From contig JALQCR010000053.1 of the NCBI GenBank assembly GCA_023336205.1, forward strand, positions 1 through 42,903: a stretch of 42,903 bases of DNA, written 5' to 3'. The stretch is from Pseudanabaena sp. Salubria-1 (GTDB lineage Bacteria; Cyanobacteriota; Cyanobacteriia; Pseudanabaenales; Pseudanabaenaceae). The position numbers and the translations under genes are program-made. The notes under the pieces were generated by a model that was not told the DNA's origin, made no database searches, and saw only the letters and a program-made list of their open reading frames with translations. This document shows positions 32,654 through 42,200 of the stretch, piece after piece; within the stretch, counting starts at the first letter, position 1; the number at the start of each line of letters is the position of its first letter.

Positions 32654-34130
32654 CAGCAGTTTCAAATTCAAAAAGCAGCAAAGTATACAGATATAAGGAA
32701 CCAGATAAAGGTAGAGCTTAAAACATAGCAAAAATGATAATCCTATCCAGTTAATGCCACCAACGATCTTAGTTTTTAGTGTTTTTTTAGATTTCCTGCA
32801 AGAGGGGATAGAGAAAATAAAAGACCCAAGAAGCGAAAGCAATGGGACAAAATTTAAAATCAGCGATGCGATGCTGTCGGCTTTCTCGATGTTTTTTATG
32901 CAGTGTCAATCATTTTTAGAGTATCAAAGACAATTGCAGAGTCGAAGTGGAAAAAATAACGTTCAAAGTATATTTGGAGTGGAGAAAATACCCTCTGACC
33001 AGCAAATACGCAATATCCTCGACCTAATTAGCGCCAAGAGTCTGAACGCTGTATTTGAGAAAGTGTATAAATTTCTGCAAATGGGAAAGCACCTGAAACG
33101 ATATGAAAGATTGGATAGGAATTTACTGATTTGTTTAGATGGAACGGAGTACCATAGCTCATCGAAAATATCCTGCGAATGTTGTAGTACCCGTAATCAT
33201 CGCAGTGGCAAAATAACATACTCACACACAGCAATTTTGCCCGTAATCGCTGCACCAGGTTGCGAACAGGTGATTTCTCTACCACCCGAATTCGTCACTC
33301 CGCAAGATGGACATGAGAAACAAGATTGTGAAACAGCCGCAGCGAAACGCTGGATTAGTAAACATGGGCATCTTTTTGAAGGACAGGCGATTACGTTATT
33401 AGGGGATGATCTCTATAGCCGTCAACCGATGTGTCAGAATTGTTTAGAGGCAAATATGAACTTCATTTTCACCTGCTTACCATCCAGTCATCCTAGTTTA
33501 TATCAGTGGTTAGATTACATTGAAAAAAATGGTGAAGTGCAGAATTTGACGACTAAACACCGCAAGGGGAAATCTATAGAAATATATAGTTATCGATTTG
33601 TGAATCAGATACCTTTAAGAGAACAAGAACCCTCTCTGTTAGTGAACTGGTGTGAACTGACTGTTCGCAATAGTGTTGATAATTCTGAAGTCTACCGTAA
33701 TGCTTTTGTGACTAATCATGCTGTTAATATTGACAATGTGGCGGTCGTAGTTGAAACGGGTAGATGTCGTTGGAAAACCGAAAATGAGAACCACAATGTG
33801 TTGAAAACCAAGGGCTACAACTTGGAACATAACTTTGGTCATGGACAAAAACATTTGTCATCGACACTTCTATCTCTTAATTTGTTAGCTTTTCTATTTC
33901 ACACGATTTTACATTTAATAGATTCCAGTTATCAAGAGATTCGTCGTAAGCGTGGCACTCGTAGAGGATTCTTTCAAGATATTCTCTCTCTTACCAAGTA
34001 CTTTTTATTTAAGAGTTGGCAACATTTAATCGACTTTATGCTTGATGAAGCCCCCGTCTTTGCAGATTCCTGTTAATTTTTAGACTCTTGGTTTTGTATA
34101 TCTTGCTACTTTTTGAATTTGGAATTGCTG
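32654..34130 (+). mobile_element. DDE insertion sequence (ISNCY-like) inside recD2
   Basis: 1477 bp with imperfect inverted repeats of about 35 bp (outer ends CAGCAGTTTCAAATTCAAAA and, reversed, CAGCAATTCCAAATTCAAAA), and a perfect 9-bp target duplication TTACCCATC at 32645-32653 and 34131-34139. Inserted between the Walker A exchange region and motif Ia of recD2. Confidence 0.93.
32754..34076 (+). CDS. DDE transposase, ISNCY-like
   Basis: 440 residues. The catalytic acids are likely D in LICLDGTEYHSS, D in LLGDDLYSRQP and E in RWKTENENHNVLKTKGYNLEHNFGHG. A C-x2-C-like cysteine cluster, CECCSTRNHRSG, follows the first motif. The family assignment is by motif pattern and element architecture; the exact family name is uncertain. 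The frame is intact. Confidence 0.82.
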   Translation: MPPTILVFSVFLDFLQEGIEKIKDPRSESNGTKFKISDAMLSAFSMFFMQCQSFLEYQRQLQSRSGKNNVQSIFGVEKIPSDQQIRNILDLISAKSLNAVFEKVYKFLQMGKHLKRYERLDRNLLICLDGTEYHSSSKISCECCSTRNHRSGKITYSHTAILPVIAAPGCEQVISLPPEFVTPQDGHEKQDCETAAAKRWISKHGHLFEGQAITLLGDDLYSRQPMCQNCLEANMNFIFTCLPSSHPSLYQWLDYIEKNGEVQNLTTKHRKGKSIEIYSYRFVNQIPLREQEPSLLVNWCELTVRNSVDNSEVYRNAFVTNHAVNIDNVAVVVETGRCRWKTENENHNVLKTKGYNLEHNFGHGQKHLSSTLLSLNLLAFLFHTILHLIDSSYQEIRRKRGTRRGFFQDILSLTKYFLFKSWQHLIDFMLDEAPVFADSC

Positions 34131-35248
34131 TTACCCATCGCTTTCCAGAGCGCGACAATCGTGCGGGTGGTGGTAGTTTTCCCTGTCCCTGGTCCACCCG
34201 TGAGAATTAACACCGATGAATTTGCTGCCATCTCCACAGCTTCGCGTTGTTTGGGCGAGAGTTGGATATTTCTTTGGGTAGTGTAGCGATCGATCCAAGC
34301 ATTGACACGTTCAGGATCTGGATTGTGTTTGCATTGCAATAATTGATAAACCCGCTCGGCAAGATTTTGTTCAGTATGGAAGTAAGTCGGTTTATAGCAG
34401 ATGAACTCTCCTTCTAAGCCTTGCATCACCAAGCGATCATTAACGGAGAGTTGTAGAACAATCTTAGAAATAGTTTCAGGATCTGGTTGATAGTCTTCGA
34501 GAGCAAGCAGTTTAATTGCTTGCTCTTCTAGTTCTGGGCGCGGTAAATAGCAATGACCATCTTCAGCAGCTTCCCCTAAACAGTGGAAGATTCCCGCAAT
34601 GCTGCGAAACTCAGAACTAACTTCAATGCCAATATTCCGAGCGATTTGGTCAGCCGTAAAGAAACCAATACCATAGATATCTGTCGCCAGTTGATAGGGA
34701 TTTTCGGAAACTGTCTGAATGGAATCATTACCATAATGCTTGAAGATTTTGACTGCATAGGTGGTGGATACTCCATGTCCTTGCAGAAATACCATGACCT
34801 CCTTAATCGCCTTTTGCGTTTCCCAAGCAGTTTTGATCGTCTTCACCCGTTTCTTGGCAATGCCAGGAACTTCAATGAGACGGTCAATCTCATTTTCAAT
34901 GATGTCAAGGGTATCTAAGCCAAAATGAGTGACGATGCGTTTAGCGGTGACTGGTCCCACGCCTTTAATCAGACCACTGCCAAGATATTTCTCAATTCCT
35001 GTAATTGTGGCGGGTTTAGTTTCACGGTATTGAGTGACTTGGAACTGGTCGCCAAATTTAGGATGCGATCGCCATGTGCCTTCTAGGGCAAGAGTCTGTC
35101 CTGCTTGGATATTGGCAAAGTTACCGACTACGGTGATTAGATCTTGAGCTTTGGGTACTTTTAGCCGCGCTACGGTATACCCTGTCTCTTCGGAGTGAAA
35201 GGTGAGGCGTTCGATAATGCCTTGTAGGTAGTCGATGTTGTCAGGCAT
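34131..35248 (-). pseudogene. recD2: recD2 helicase, N-terminal part, truncated by IS
   Basis: About 372 codons. The N-terminal oligonucleotide-fold-like region (beginning MPDNIDYLQGIIERLTFHSEETGYT) and the helix-hairpin-helix repeats (LIKGVGPVTAKRIV, IEVPGIAKKRV, IYGIGFFTADQIA) are typical of RecD2. The Walker A LTGGPGTGKTTTTR is near the end. After KAMG the frame enters the IS and adds a short foreign tail (NSNSKFKK). The product would have a P-loop but no other helicase motifs. Confidence 0.93.
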
Positions 35249-35322
35249 AAGCCATAAGGACGGATAAGTGTAGCGATCGCTTTACCATTTATATAGCAAT
35301 TTTGATTCTGTTTTCGGTAAAC

Positions 35323-35472
35323 GGCGATCGCCAGATCATCTTGCAGATCAAAGGGCAGGAAATTGAGTTTGCCAATTTGAGCGAATTTAATATCCAACAA
35401 TTTGAACAGGCTTGGCAACATCGATCTCAAGCACAGCAACAAAATATTGACTCACAAGCCAAAATTGTATGA
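35323..35472 (+). pseudogene. Duplicated mobA 3' end
   Basis: 49 codons plus stop matching the last 50 codons of the relaxase gene (QIILQIKGQEIEFANLSEF... against QIILQVKGQEIEFVNLSEF). No 5' part is present; the match begins at a GCGATCGCC site. The frame is still open and ends at the same stop. It marks the left border of duplication copy B. Confidence 0.92.
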
Positions 35473-35567
35473 GCTACCATGAGACAGTTTTACATCTTGC
35501 CAATGTACGTTACAAAATAGCGATCAGACTTTCCACACCAAGACAATTAAAAGGTTGACTATTCACC

Positions 35568-36191
35568 ATGCATATAGATCCCAGCACAACATCTTCCCAA
35601 GACAACTACAAATTGTTAACCAATCTAGTAGTCCCGCGCCCGATCGCATGGGTAACCACCCAAAATAGCGAAGGAGTGATCAACCTTGCCCCCTTCAGTT
35701 TCTTTAACGCGATCGGTAGCAATCCCTTGTATCTCGTCATCAGCATAGGCAACAAAGACGATGGCAGCCCCAAAGATACAGCCGCCAATATTATCGCTAA
35801 TCGAGAATTCGTCGTTAATCTCGTCACAGAAGATTTATTAAGCGCGATGAATATCTCCGCAGCCAACTTCCCAGCCGAAGAGAGCGAACTCACAGCCATT
35901 GGACTTCATGAAGCTGCATCGAAACGAGTTAAAGTAGCCCGCATCGCTGAAGCGAAAGCAAGTTTAGAATGTGTACTGCATAGTCAACAGCCATTAGGAG
36001 CATACAATCTAATCATCGGTGAAGTCGTGATGTTTCACGTGGATGACAGCATAATTGGCGATCGCTACCATGTCAATGGATTTGCGCCTATCGGCAGAAT
36101 GGGATCGCCATCCTACTATTGTCGGACAACTGATAAATTCGACCTCCCACGCATTTCTTACGAGCAATGGCAACAAGATAAATACCAATGA
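35568..36191 (+). CDS. Flavin reductase-like FMN-binding split-barrel protein, copy B
   Basis: 207 residues, about 94% identical by eye to the copy at 22671. Differences are mostly conservative and outside the FMN-binding N-terminal stretch (for example TNT to AYN after QQPLG). Both frames are intact and synonymous differences dominate, so both copies have been kept under selection since they separated. Here it is followed by the GNAT gene 16 bp later. Confidence 0.85.
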   Translation: MHIDPSTTSSQDNYKLLTNLVVPRPIAWVTTQNSEGVINLAPFSFFNAIGSNPLYLVISIGNKDDGSPKDTAANIIANREFVVNLVTEDLLSAMNISAANFPAEESELTAIGLHEAASKRVKVARIAEAKASLECVLHSQQPLGAYNLIIGEVVMFHVDDSIIGDRYHVNGFAPIGRMGSPSYYCRTTDKFDLPRISYEQWQQDKYQ

Positions 36192-36207
36192 GTTCAAAGT
36201 AAATTCT

Positions 36208-36732
36208 ATGCAAATTCAAGCGCTTTCTCGTTCGACACTCTCATCTGCGATTGAATTAGCAAACCTAGTTTTTCCTTATCAAAAATTACTAGAAAGAGCG
36301 GACTTAGCTTTCCGACTAAGCCTGACATCTGGATGGATACCAAAACTTATTCTTCGACTAGCGAGTGTTGCAGAGGCTCGTTATTGGGTTGCTCTGAACG
36401 AGGATGGAGATGTAATAGGGGTCACTGGACTTTATAAGTATCTTAAGGATAGAGATGACTCACTTTGGCTCGGCTGGACTTGCGTTTCTCCTATGGCACG
36501 TGGCAAGGGAATTGGCGGACAGTTAGTAGACTTTGCGATCGCGAAAGCTCGTTCTGAGGGCAAAAAATTTCTCAAGCTTTATACCTCTAACCATCCAAAT
36601 GAAGCCACCGCGCAGTATCTCTACGAACGGAGAGGTTTGCAAGTCGTTAGTGAAAGAGAATTACAGGGAAGCAACTTCAAGAGAATATATCGTGAACTTG
36701 ATCTTAAAACCAGAAATAATTATATCGGCTAA
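36208..36732 (+). CDS. GNAT-family N-acetyltransferase
   Basis: 174 residues from ATG 36208. A longer frame open from 36055 lies inside the flavin reductase gene and is not supported. The acetyl-CoA-binding pattern is LGWTCVSPMARGKGIGGQLVDFAIAKARSEGKKFLKLYT (motif A, with RGKGIGG at about 99-105), followed by the C-terminal NEATAQYLYERRGLQVV. The acceptor is unknown. It lies between flavin reductase and aldo/keto reductase only in copy B, so it was inserted into that operon. Confidence 0.87.
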   Translation: MQIQALSRSTLSSAIELANLVFPYQKLLERADLAFRLSLTSGWIPKLILRLASVAEARYWVALNEDGDVIGVTGLYKYLKDRDDSLWLGWTCVSPMARGKGIGGQLVDFAIAKARSEGKKFLKLYTSNHPNEATAQYLYERRGLQVVSERELQGSNFKRIYRELDLKTRNNYIG

Positions 36733-36770
36733 CGTAAATTAGTAATTAGTAGCAAACAGGAAACCAACCA

Positions 36771-37757
36771 ATGAAAACCAGAAAACTAGGTAATCAAGGA
36801 CTAGAAGTATCCGAACTGGGACTCGGCTGTATGGGAATGTCCGAGTTTTATGGCAGTGGGGATGAACAAGAAGCGATCGCCACAATTAACCATGCTCTTG
36901 ACCTCGGTGTGAACTTTCTCGATACCGCCGATATGTACGGACCCTTCACCAACGAAAAGCTAGTCGGCAGAGCCATCAAAGATCGCCGCGATCGCGTCAT
37001 TCTCGCTACTAAATTTGGTAATGTTCGCAGTGCGGAAGGAGGATGGCTCGGTATTAACGGTAAACCAGAATATGTGAGACAGTCTTGCGATGCGTCATTA
37101 CAGCGCTTAGGAGTAGATGTCATCGACCTCTACTATCAACACCGTGTTGACATAACCGTACCAATTGAAGAAACTGTTGGCGCAATGGCAGAACTAGTTC
37201 AACAAGGGAAAGTCAGATATCTAGGACTATCCGAAGCTGCCCCCGCCACAATCCGCCGCGCTCAAGCGATCCATCCCATCTCTGCCCTCCAAACAGAATA
37301 TTCCCTATGGAGTCGAGATCCTGAAGATGAGATCCTACCAACCTTGCGAGAATTAGGAATTGGCTTTGTACCCTACAGCCCCTTGGGTAGAGGATTCCTC
37401 ACAGGTGCGATCGCTAGTCCCGATGACTTTGCTCCCGATGACTTTCGGCGGAGATCGCCACGCTTTCAAGGTGAGAACTTTGCCAAAAATCTAGAATTAG
37501 TGGAACAGGTAAAAGCGATCTCTGATGAAAAAGGAATCACCGCAGGACAGTTAGCTCTAGCATGGCTCTTGGCTCAAGGTGATGATATTGTGCCAATCCC
37601 AGGAACAAAACGCCGTAAATATCTCGAAGAAAATATCGGGGCGGCTACAGTCACTTTGACTGCTGAAGATATCCATCGCATCAATGCAGTAGCACCTCAA
37701 GGCATTGCCGCAGGCGATCGCTATCCCGCCCAAAATATGAGTGCGCTCAATCGTTAA
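36771..37757 (+). CDS. Aldo/keto reductase, copy B
   Basis: 328 residues, about 97-98% identical by eye to the copy at 23328, with the same catalytic residues D51, Y56, K81 and H124. Differences include H40N, I78L, E108A and an AT-to-SD change. The 5' spacer with AAACAGGAAACCAAC is also conserved and supplies the ribosome-binding AGGA. Confidence 0.93.
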   Translation: MKTRKLGNQGLEVSELGLGCMGMSEFYGSGDEQEAIATINHALDLGVNFLDTADMYGPFTNEKLVGRAIKDRRDRVILATKFGNVRSAEGGWLGINGKPEYVRQSCDASLQRLGVDVIDLYYQHRVDITVPIEETVGAMAELVQQGKVRYLGLSEAAPATIRRAQAIHPISALQTEYSLWSRDPEDEILPTLRELGIGFVPYSPLGRGFLTGAIASPDDFAPDDFRRRSPRFQGENFAKNLELVEQVKAISDEKGITAGQLALAWLLAQGDDIVPIPGTKRRKYLEENIGAATVTLTAEDIHRINAVAPQGIAAGDRYPAQNMSALNR

Positions 37758-37796
37758 GTCTACTTGCTTGAAACATAGCGATATATCCCCGACATT

Positions 37797-38573
37797 ATGG
37801 ACAGCTTACCCACAATTTTTTTATCACATGGTGCGCCAGATTTAGCAATTCGGGATGGTGCTGTTAGTGATTTTTTGAGATCGCTGCATCAGCAATTTCC
37901 GAAGCCCAAAGCAATTTTGGTGATCTCGGCGCATTGGAATTCTGATCCTCCGATGGTGAGCGCTGCGACTAATCCTAGAACTATCTATGACTTTTCAGGA
38001 TTTCCCAGTCAACTGTATGAATTGAGCTATCTTGCATTAGGTTCTCCAGAACTTAGCGATCGCGTAGTTGAATTACTGACACAAGCAGGCATGACCTGTG
38101 AAACGCATCCCACAAGAGGATTGGATCATGGAGCTTGGACTCCCTTGTTGCTTGCCTATCCAGCCGCCGATATTCCAGTGACGCAGCTATCGATTCAGTC
38201 CTACCGCGATCCTCTACATCATTGGCAAATAGGAAAAGCCTTAGAACCTTTACGCCATGAGGGTGTGTTAATTATCGGGAGTGGTAGCGCCACCCATAAT
38301 ATGTATGCTTTTAATGAATCCTACAATGCTGAAACTCCCGATTGGGTGCGCGTTTTTGATCAATGGCTTGCCCAAAATATTGCCGAAGGAAATCAGGAAG
38401 CATTACTGCAATACCGACAACGCGCTCCCTATGCAAAAGAGAATCATCCGACAGATGAGCATCTAATGCCCTTATTTGTGGCTATGGGGGCAGGCGGTGT
38501 GAAAGGGAAGCAATTGCATAGTAGCTATACCTATGGTGTTTTCAGTATGGCAGCTTACGCATTCATGAGTTGA
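37797..38573 (+). CDS. LigB-type extradiol dioxygenase (4,5-DOPA dioxygenase-like)
   Basis: 258 residues. Candidate metal-binding histidines: H11 (LSHGAPDLA), H46 (VISAHWNSD) and H111 (GLDHGAWTPLL), with a later GSGSATHNMYAF. This is the YgiD/DODA class, which opens catechol rings with non-heme iron or zinc. It lies 39 bp after the aldo/keto reductase stop and is probably co-transcribed, giving copy B a ring-cleaving enzyme where copy A has a ring-hydroxylating one. The substrate is unknown. Confidence 0.9.
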   Translation: MDSLPTIFLSHGAPDLAIRDGAVSDFLRSLHQQFPKPKAILVISAHWNSDPPMVSAATNPRTIYDFSGFPSQLYELSYLALGSPELSDRVVELLTQAGMTCETHPTRGLDHGAWTPLLLAYPAADIPVTQLSIQSYRDPLHHWQIGKALEPLRHEGVLIIGSGSATHNMYAFNESYNAETPDWVRVFDQWLAQNIAEGNQEALLQYRQRAPYAKENHPTDEHLMPLFVAMGAGGVKGKQLHSSYTYGVFSMAAYAFMS

Positions 38574-38860
38574 AGTGTTTTTTCTCATCCATTTTACTTA
38601 ACAATCTCGAGTAGTTCATTAGCACAGTACTCTCTCGTTATTTTTTTAGCCTTTAGAGATAATGCCGACATTTCTATTTCTACTCCTAGCTGATTATGCA
38701 ATGCCTATTATTTTGAAAGTTTTGCTTTACAGAACCTTCAAAAATTTTGTTTGCAAATTTGCGATTCTGTCAATCTGGAGCGTTAGGATACAACTAAGTG
38801 TAATTTTTTGAAATTCCTCAGTTGTTAACTTCTGTTTTAATTAATTTCTACGTTAAAACT

Positions 38861-39487
38861 ATGTCTTTTTTTAAATCTTTTAAATCTGAACCATTTTTGT
38901 GGATTCATTTATCAGGAATTGTGGCTTTCCCGATCTTTTTAGGAATTACTTGGTTAGGGCTATCAATTAGCGATCGCCTATCGCTATTTTGGATAGAAAT
39001 ATTGCTAATGATGGTAATTGGGATTGTTCCAATATTTCTCATGCAATGGTCACGCCCATTTGAAATTTTCAGTTTGCTAATCTTGGCAATGAAGCCTGAC
39101 AAAATTACCGATCGGCAACGCCAGATTTTAAGTCTATTTAAAATGCCCAAACAACGCCTTCTCAGCGTAGTTACAGCCTTAGTAATGTTAGTAATCCTAT
39201 ATGGGCTATACCAACTCCCCCCTCTATCATTAAGTGAATCATTGGGCGAATTTCCAATGCTTGTTCAAGTTAAATCTTTAGGGCTGATTATTGCTTATGT
39301 TGCTTTTGCGGGAGCAAATTTGTTTTTACAAGTTCCCATCAGTGTTTTAGGTGTGTTATCAAATAATGAGCAACAATTTGCCGAGATCGCCCCTTACCCA
39401 ACCGAAAAGATACTCCAAGATTTTACTTTGGCAGGTTTTCAAGTCGATAAAATTATGGCGATCAAGCAATCATCTCTCCCCAAATAA
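38861..39487 (+). CDS. Cyanobacterial integral membrane protein of unknown function
   Basis: 208 residues from ATG 38861 (MSFFKSFKSEPFLWIHL); a TTG at 38822 would add 13 residues. Four or five hydrophobic segments are visible: about 17-37, 45-65, 72-82, 108-128 and 145-170. The C-terminal about 30 residues are soluble. It resembles cyanobacterial proteins annotated only as low-complexity-tail membrane proteins; function is unknown. It converges on the large gene ending at 39495, eight bases away. Confidence 0.7.
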   Translation: MSFFKSFKSEPFLWIHLSGIVAFPIFLGITWLGLSISDRLSLFWIEILLMMVIGIVPIFLMQWSRPFEIFSLLILAMKPDKITDRQRQILSLFKMPKQRLLSVVTALVMLVILYGLYQLPPLSLSESLGEFPMLVQVKSLGLIIAYVAFAGANLFLQVPISVLGVLSNNEQQFAEIAPYPTEKILQDFTLAGFQVDKIMAIKQSSLPK

Positions 39488-39494
39488 AAGTACG

Positions 39495-42200
39495 CTAAAT
39501 CATCAGTTTAAAAAATAATGTGGTTAATCCCCCCATCAGTAATAAATGGGGAAGATTACTTAGCCACGATCGCTTAGTAATTCGTAATAGAGGATAGGGA
39601 CTGAAAGCTAGAACTGATAATAAGGTTACGCCTTGCAAAAATTGGGCGACATCCATACTCCAAATCAGGCTGGGTAAGTTAACGTCGTTCCAGCCAATAG
39701 CATCAGCAAATATAGGTAAAATCTTCCCTGCTTCGGTGATGGCGGCGGGGATATAATGAGCGAGATTGGCGGCGAGAGTAAGCGGCAGATAGGCATAGAC
39801 TACGATGCGATAATCGGGTTGTTTGGGATCGAAGAAACGTGCGATCGCATGGGTGGGGTAGGTTAATAAAGCAGGAATGCTAAGAATCACAAGAACAATA
39901 GGAATACTGACTAAAAGGCGATCAGAATTGATCGAAATAGTACCTAACCCTAGCCATTCCAAAATATCCTGCGTATGATGCATGAATACTCCGCCCAAGA
40001 GCAGCAGTAATAGAGCAATCTCAGCATTAAATCCTTGATGATTGTCTAGTAAATCGGAAGCAGGGAAGCGTAAATTTAACTGAACCGAACGATTAGGACA
40101 AGCTTTTAGACAAGTCATACATAACATACAGTCGCGATTGTCCTGCAATTGATTGGGATGGGAGTAAAGTGGGCATCCTTCCGTAGCTTGTCCTTCATTG
40201 GGTAAAGCATCAATAAAGGTGACGGAGGTTGCAGCGCTACCTTTGTAGCAACCAAAGCTATGACATTGACTACCACAAACTTGCTGTGTCGATCTTAATT
40301 CCACCATTGATAGCTTGGCAAACATTCCATTCATGCCACCAATCGGACAGAGGTAGCGACACCATAACCGCCGCTCATAAATTTGGCTAAATATTACCGC
40401 TCCCGCCGTAATTACAATCAATAGCCAAGATGATAAATAAGCATGATGCGGTAAATCCCAGAGCTTTTCCCAGAGATAAATTGCTACAAATCCGATAAAT
40501 ACAATCCAAGCCCCCCAATGATTTAGCCATTTCGTGTTCCAAGTCAATTGTTGCCGTGGAAATAGCCACAGAGAAAGTCGCCGTAGCCATTCGCCCATAA
40601 TCATAAAGGGACAGACCGCACACCACAGCCGTCCTACAAAGACAAATAGAAATAAATACCCTGGCCACCACCATGCCCAAAATAGGTTGAGAGTGAGGCT
40701 ATGCTCCCGATCTTGAGCGCCGATAAATCCCAAAATGGTAACAGGAACAAATATCGCCATCATCACAATCCAGATTCCCTCTGGATACCAACGACTGAGA
40801 AACAATTTCCGCAGCCAAGGGACATGGGTTAAGAGGTCGAGGCGAAAAGCATTTTTCTTTGATTGCACTGACCATAGAGCCTGTTCAGGAATGATGGTAT
40901 GTCCCTGAGGAGTCATGATGACAGCACGGTGCAGAATTTCGGCTAATTCAGAAATGTTGGCGGGATAGTCATAACTAAGCAGACGGCGTAAATCTGATTG
41001 ATCGAGTTGCAGGGCAGGACGATTTTGTTCTTCACAGAAACGAGTGAGGAAATAATTGGCAAAGGCGGGAATATCTGACTTGCGTTGAGGAAGGGTTAAT
41101 AGCTTGATCGTGATGGCATTGATATTTGGTAAATCTAGTTTTTTGGGCGCAGCAAGAATCAGGCGCACCGAGGATGGGATAGGTTTAGGTAGTTCTGAAT
41201 CGAGGTTGTTTGGGCTAATAATTCCATGATTGGGCAGAACTAGCCCAGTTTGGAGGTAATGCCCTATACGAGTGCGATCGCCACTACTCAATACATGGAT
41301 ATTATTTAACAATAAAGTACCACGCTCCAATAATTCGAGAATTCCTGCTCTCTCTCCATTTCTGCCAAAGAGAATATCTGTATTCAATCGCTCATCTTCA
41401 GAATGCGGTAACTTAGCACAGTCTATCTCTACAAAAGGTTGTGAAGCATTTCCTGAAAGAGTATGAATTAAACCTGCGACAAAGGTTTTACCAGTTCCTG
41501 CTTCCGCTTGCAAAATTACGGGCTGAAGATTGGCTGCGGCTTGATTGATCTGTAATTCAATCTTTTTGGCAGCTTTACTATTACCTAAAATGTGGCTTTG
41601 GCTGGGAATATGCTGAATATATAACTGTAAGCTTCGCATTCTTTCTTCTTCCCAAGCAATGCGTGATTCATATTCCTGTAAATCCGATGAGATTAAGCCA
41701 TTCATGACCTGTTGGATTAATGGATATAAGCAAATTAGTTTCTCATAGGTATCTATAGGAAGAAAGTAAATTTCGCTGGAAGTAAGGGCGATCGCATTGC
41801 TTTGATAGGTTCCTGAAACTGTATTAGCAATTAGTAAATGCCCAAATAAATCACCTGCGTTGCGATAACGAATCAGCGATCGCCCATTGGCTGACTGGCG
41901 AAATATTTCGATCGTGCCTGATTTAAGAAAATATAAGCCAATTGGAGTTTGTCCTTCTTGATAGATTAAGGTCTGTTGATCTACCTGAAGATAAAGCAAA
42001 GAATGGGCGATCTCTTGATCGATCTCTGCTGGCAACTTTCCCCATTCCTGATGCTGGGTTAACCATTGTTGGCATTCGGCAATGATTTGAGCATTTTGCT
42101 CAGAGTCAAGATAATCTGGTTGATAGGGCAATAGCTGCTCTAATACTGTAGCGATCGGCTGAGCCTGATAGCCATTACTGAATGAAGAGATCGATTCCAT
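39495..42200 (-). CDS. cNMP-sensor / AAA+ / polyferredoxin membrane chimera
   Basis: 901 residues. About 60-170: cyclic-nucleotide-binding-type barrel (IYQEGQTPIGLYFLKSGTIEIF, NAGDLFGHLL). About 203-440: NtrC-like AAA+ domain with Walker A EAGTGKT (233-239), but Walker B reads LLLNN (296-300) instead of the usual FLDE, and the sigma-54-contacting GAFTGA loop is replaced by RNGERAG. About 470-640: membrane helices with cysteine pairs C527/C530 and C614/C618, as in NapH/NosR/CcoG polyferredoxins. C642, C646, C651, C676: further cysteines. C691-x2-C694-x2-C697-x3-C701P: a 4Fe-4S motif. The C-terminus has more membrane helices. Inference: a membrane redox protein gated by a ligand- or nucleotide-sensing front end. 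Cyanobacteria lack sigma-54, consistent with loss of GAFTGA. Confidence 0.85.
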   Translation of the reverse strand: MESISSFSNGYQAQPIATVLEQLLPYQPDYLDSEQNAQIIAECQQWLTQHQEWGKLPAEIDQEIAHSLLYLQVDQQTLIYQEGQTPIGLYFLKSGTIEIFRQSANGRSLIRYRNAGDLFGHLLIANTVSGTYQSNAIALTSSEIYFLPIDTYEKLICLYPLIQQVMNGLISSDLQEYESRIAWEEERMRSLQLYIQHIPSQSHILGNSKAAKKIELQINQAAANLQPVILQAEAGTGKTFVAGLIHTLSGNASQPFVEIDCAKLPHSEDERLNTDILFGRNGERAGILELLERGTLLLNNIHVLSSGDRTRIGHYLQTGLVLPNHGIISPNNLDSELPKPIPSSVRLILAAPKKLDLPNINAITIKLLTLPQRKSDIPAFANYFLTRFCEEQNRPALQLDQSDLRRLLSYDYPANISELAEILHRAVIMTPQGHTIIPEQALWSVQSKKNAFRLDLLTHVPWLRKLFLSRWYPEGIWIVMMAIFVPVTILGFIGAQDREHSLTLNLFWAWWWPGYLFLFVFVGRLWCAVCPFMIMGEWLRRLSLWLFPRQQLTWNTKWLNHWGAWIVFIGFVAIYLWEKLWDLPHHAYLSSWLLIVITAGAVIFSQIYERRLWCRYLCPIGGMNGMFAKLSMVELRSTQQVCGSQCHSFGCYKGSAATSVTFIDALPNEGQATEGCPLYSHPNQLQDNRDCMLCMTCLKACPNRSVQLNLRFPASDLLDNHQGFNAEIALLLLLLGGVFMHHTQDILEWLGLGTISINSDRLLVSIPIVLVILSIPALLTYPTHAIARFFDPKQPDYRIVVYAYLPLTLAANLAHYIPAAITEAGKILPIFADAIGWNDVNLPSLIWSMDVAQFLQGVTLLSVLAFSPYPLLRITKRSWLSNLPHLLLMGGLTTLFFKLMI

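Larger units (their letters stand above)
35323..37757 (+). repeat. Segmental duplication, copy B
   Basis: Second copy of 22436-24315, enlarged by a GNAT acetyltransferase gene placed between flavin reductase and aldo/keto reductase (similarity is interrupted from about 36185 to 36745). Its right border is the aldo/keto reductase stop, after which an extradiol dioxygenase gene follows instead of the Rieske gene. Confidence 0.93.

Noticed and set aside
36055..36207. Extended N-terminus for the GNAT protein
   Set aside because: The extension lies inside the flavin reductase coding sequence in another frame; the ATG at 36208, after the reductase stop, gives a normal-length GNAT.
39495..42200. 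Sigma-54-dependent transcription activator
   Set aside because: The GAFTGA loop is absent, Walker B acids are replaced by Asn, there is no C-terminal Fis-type HTH, and cyanobacteria lack sigma-54.
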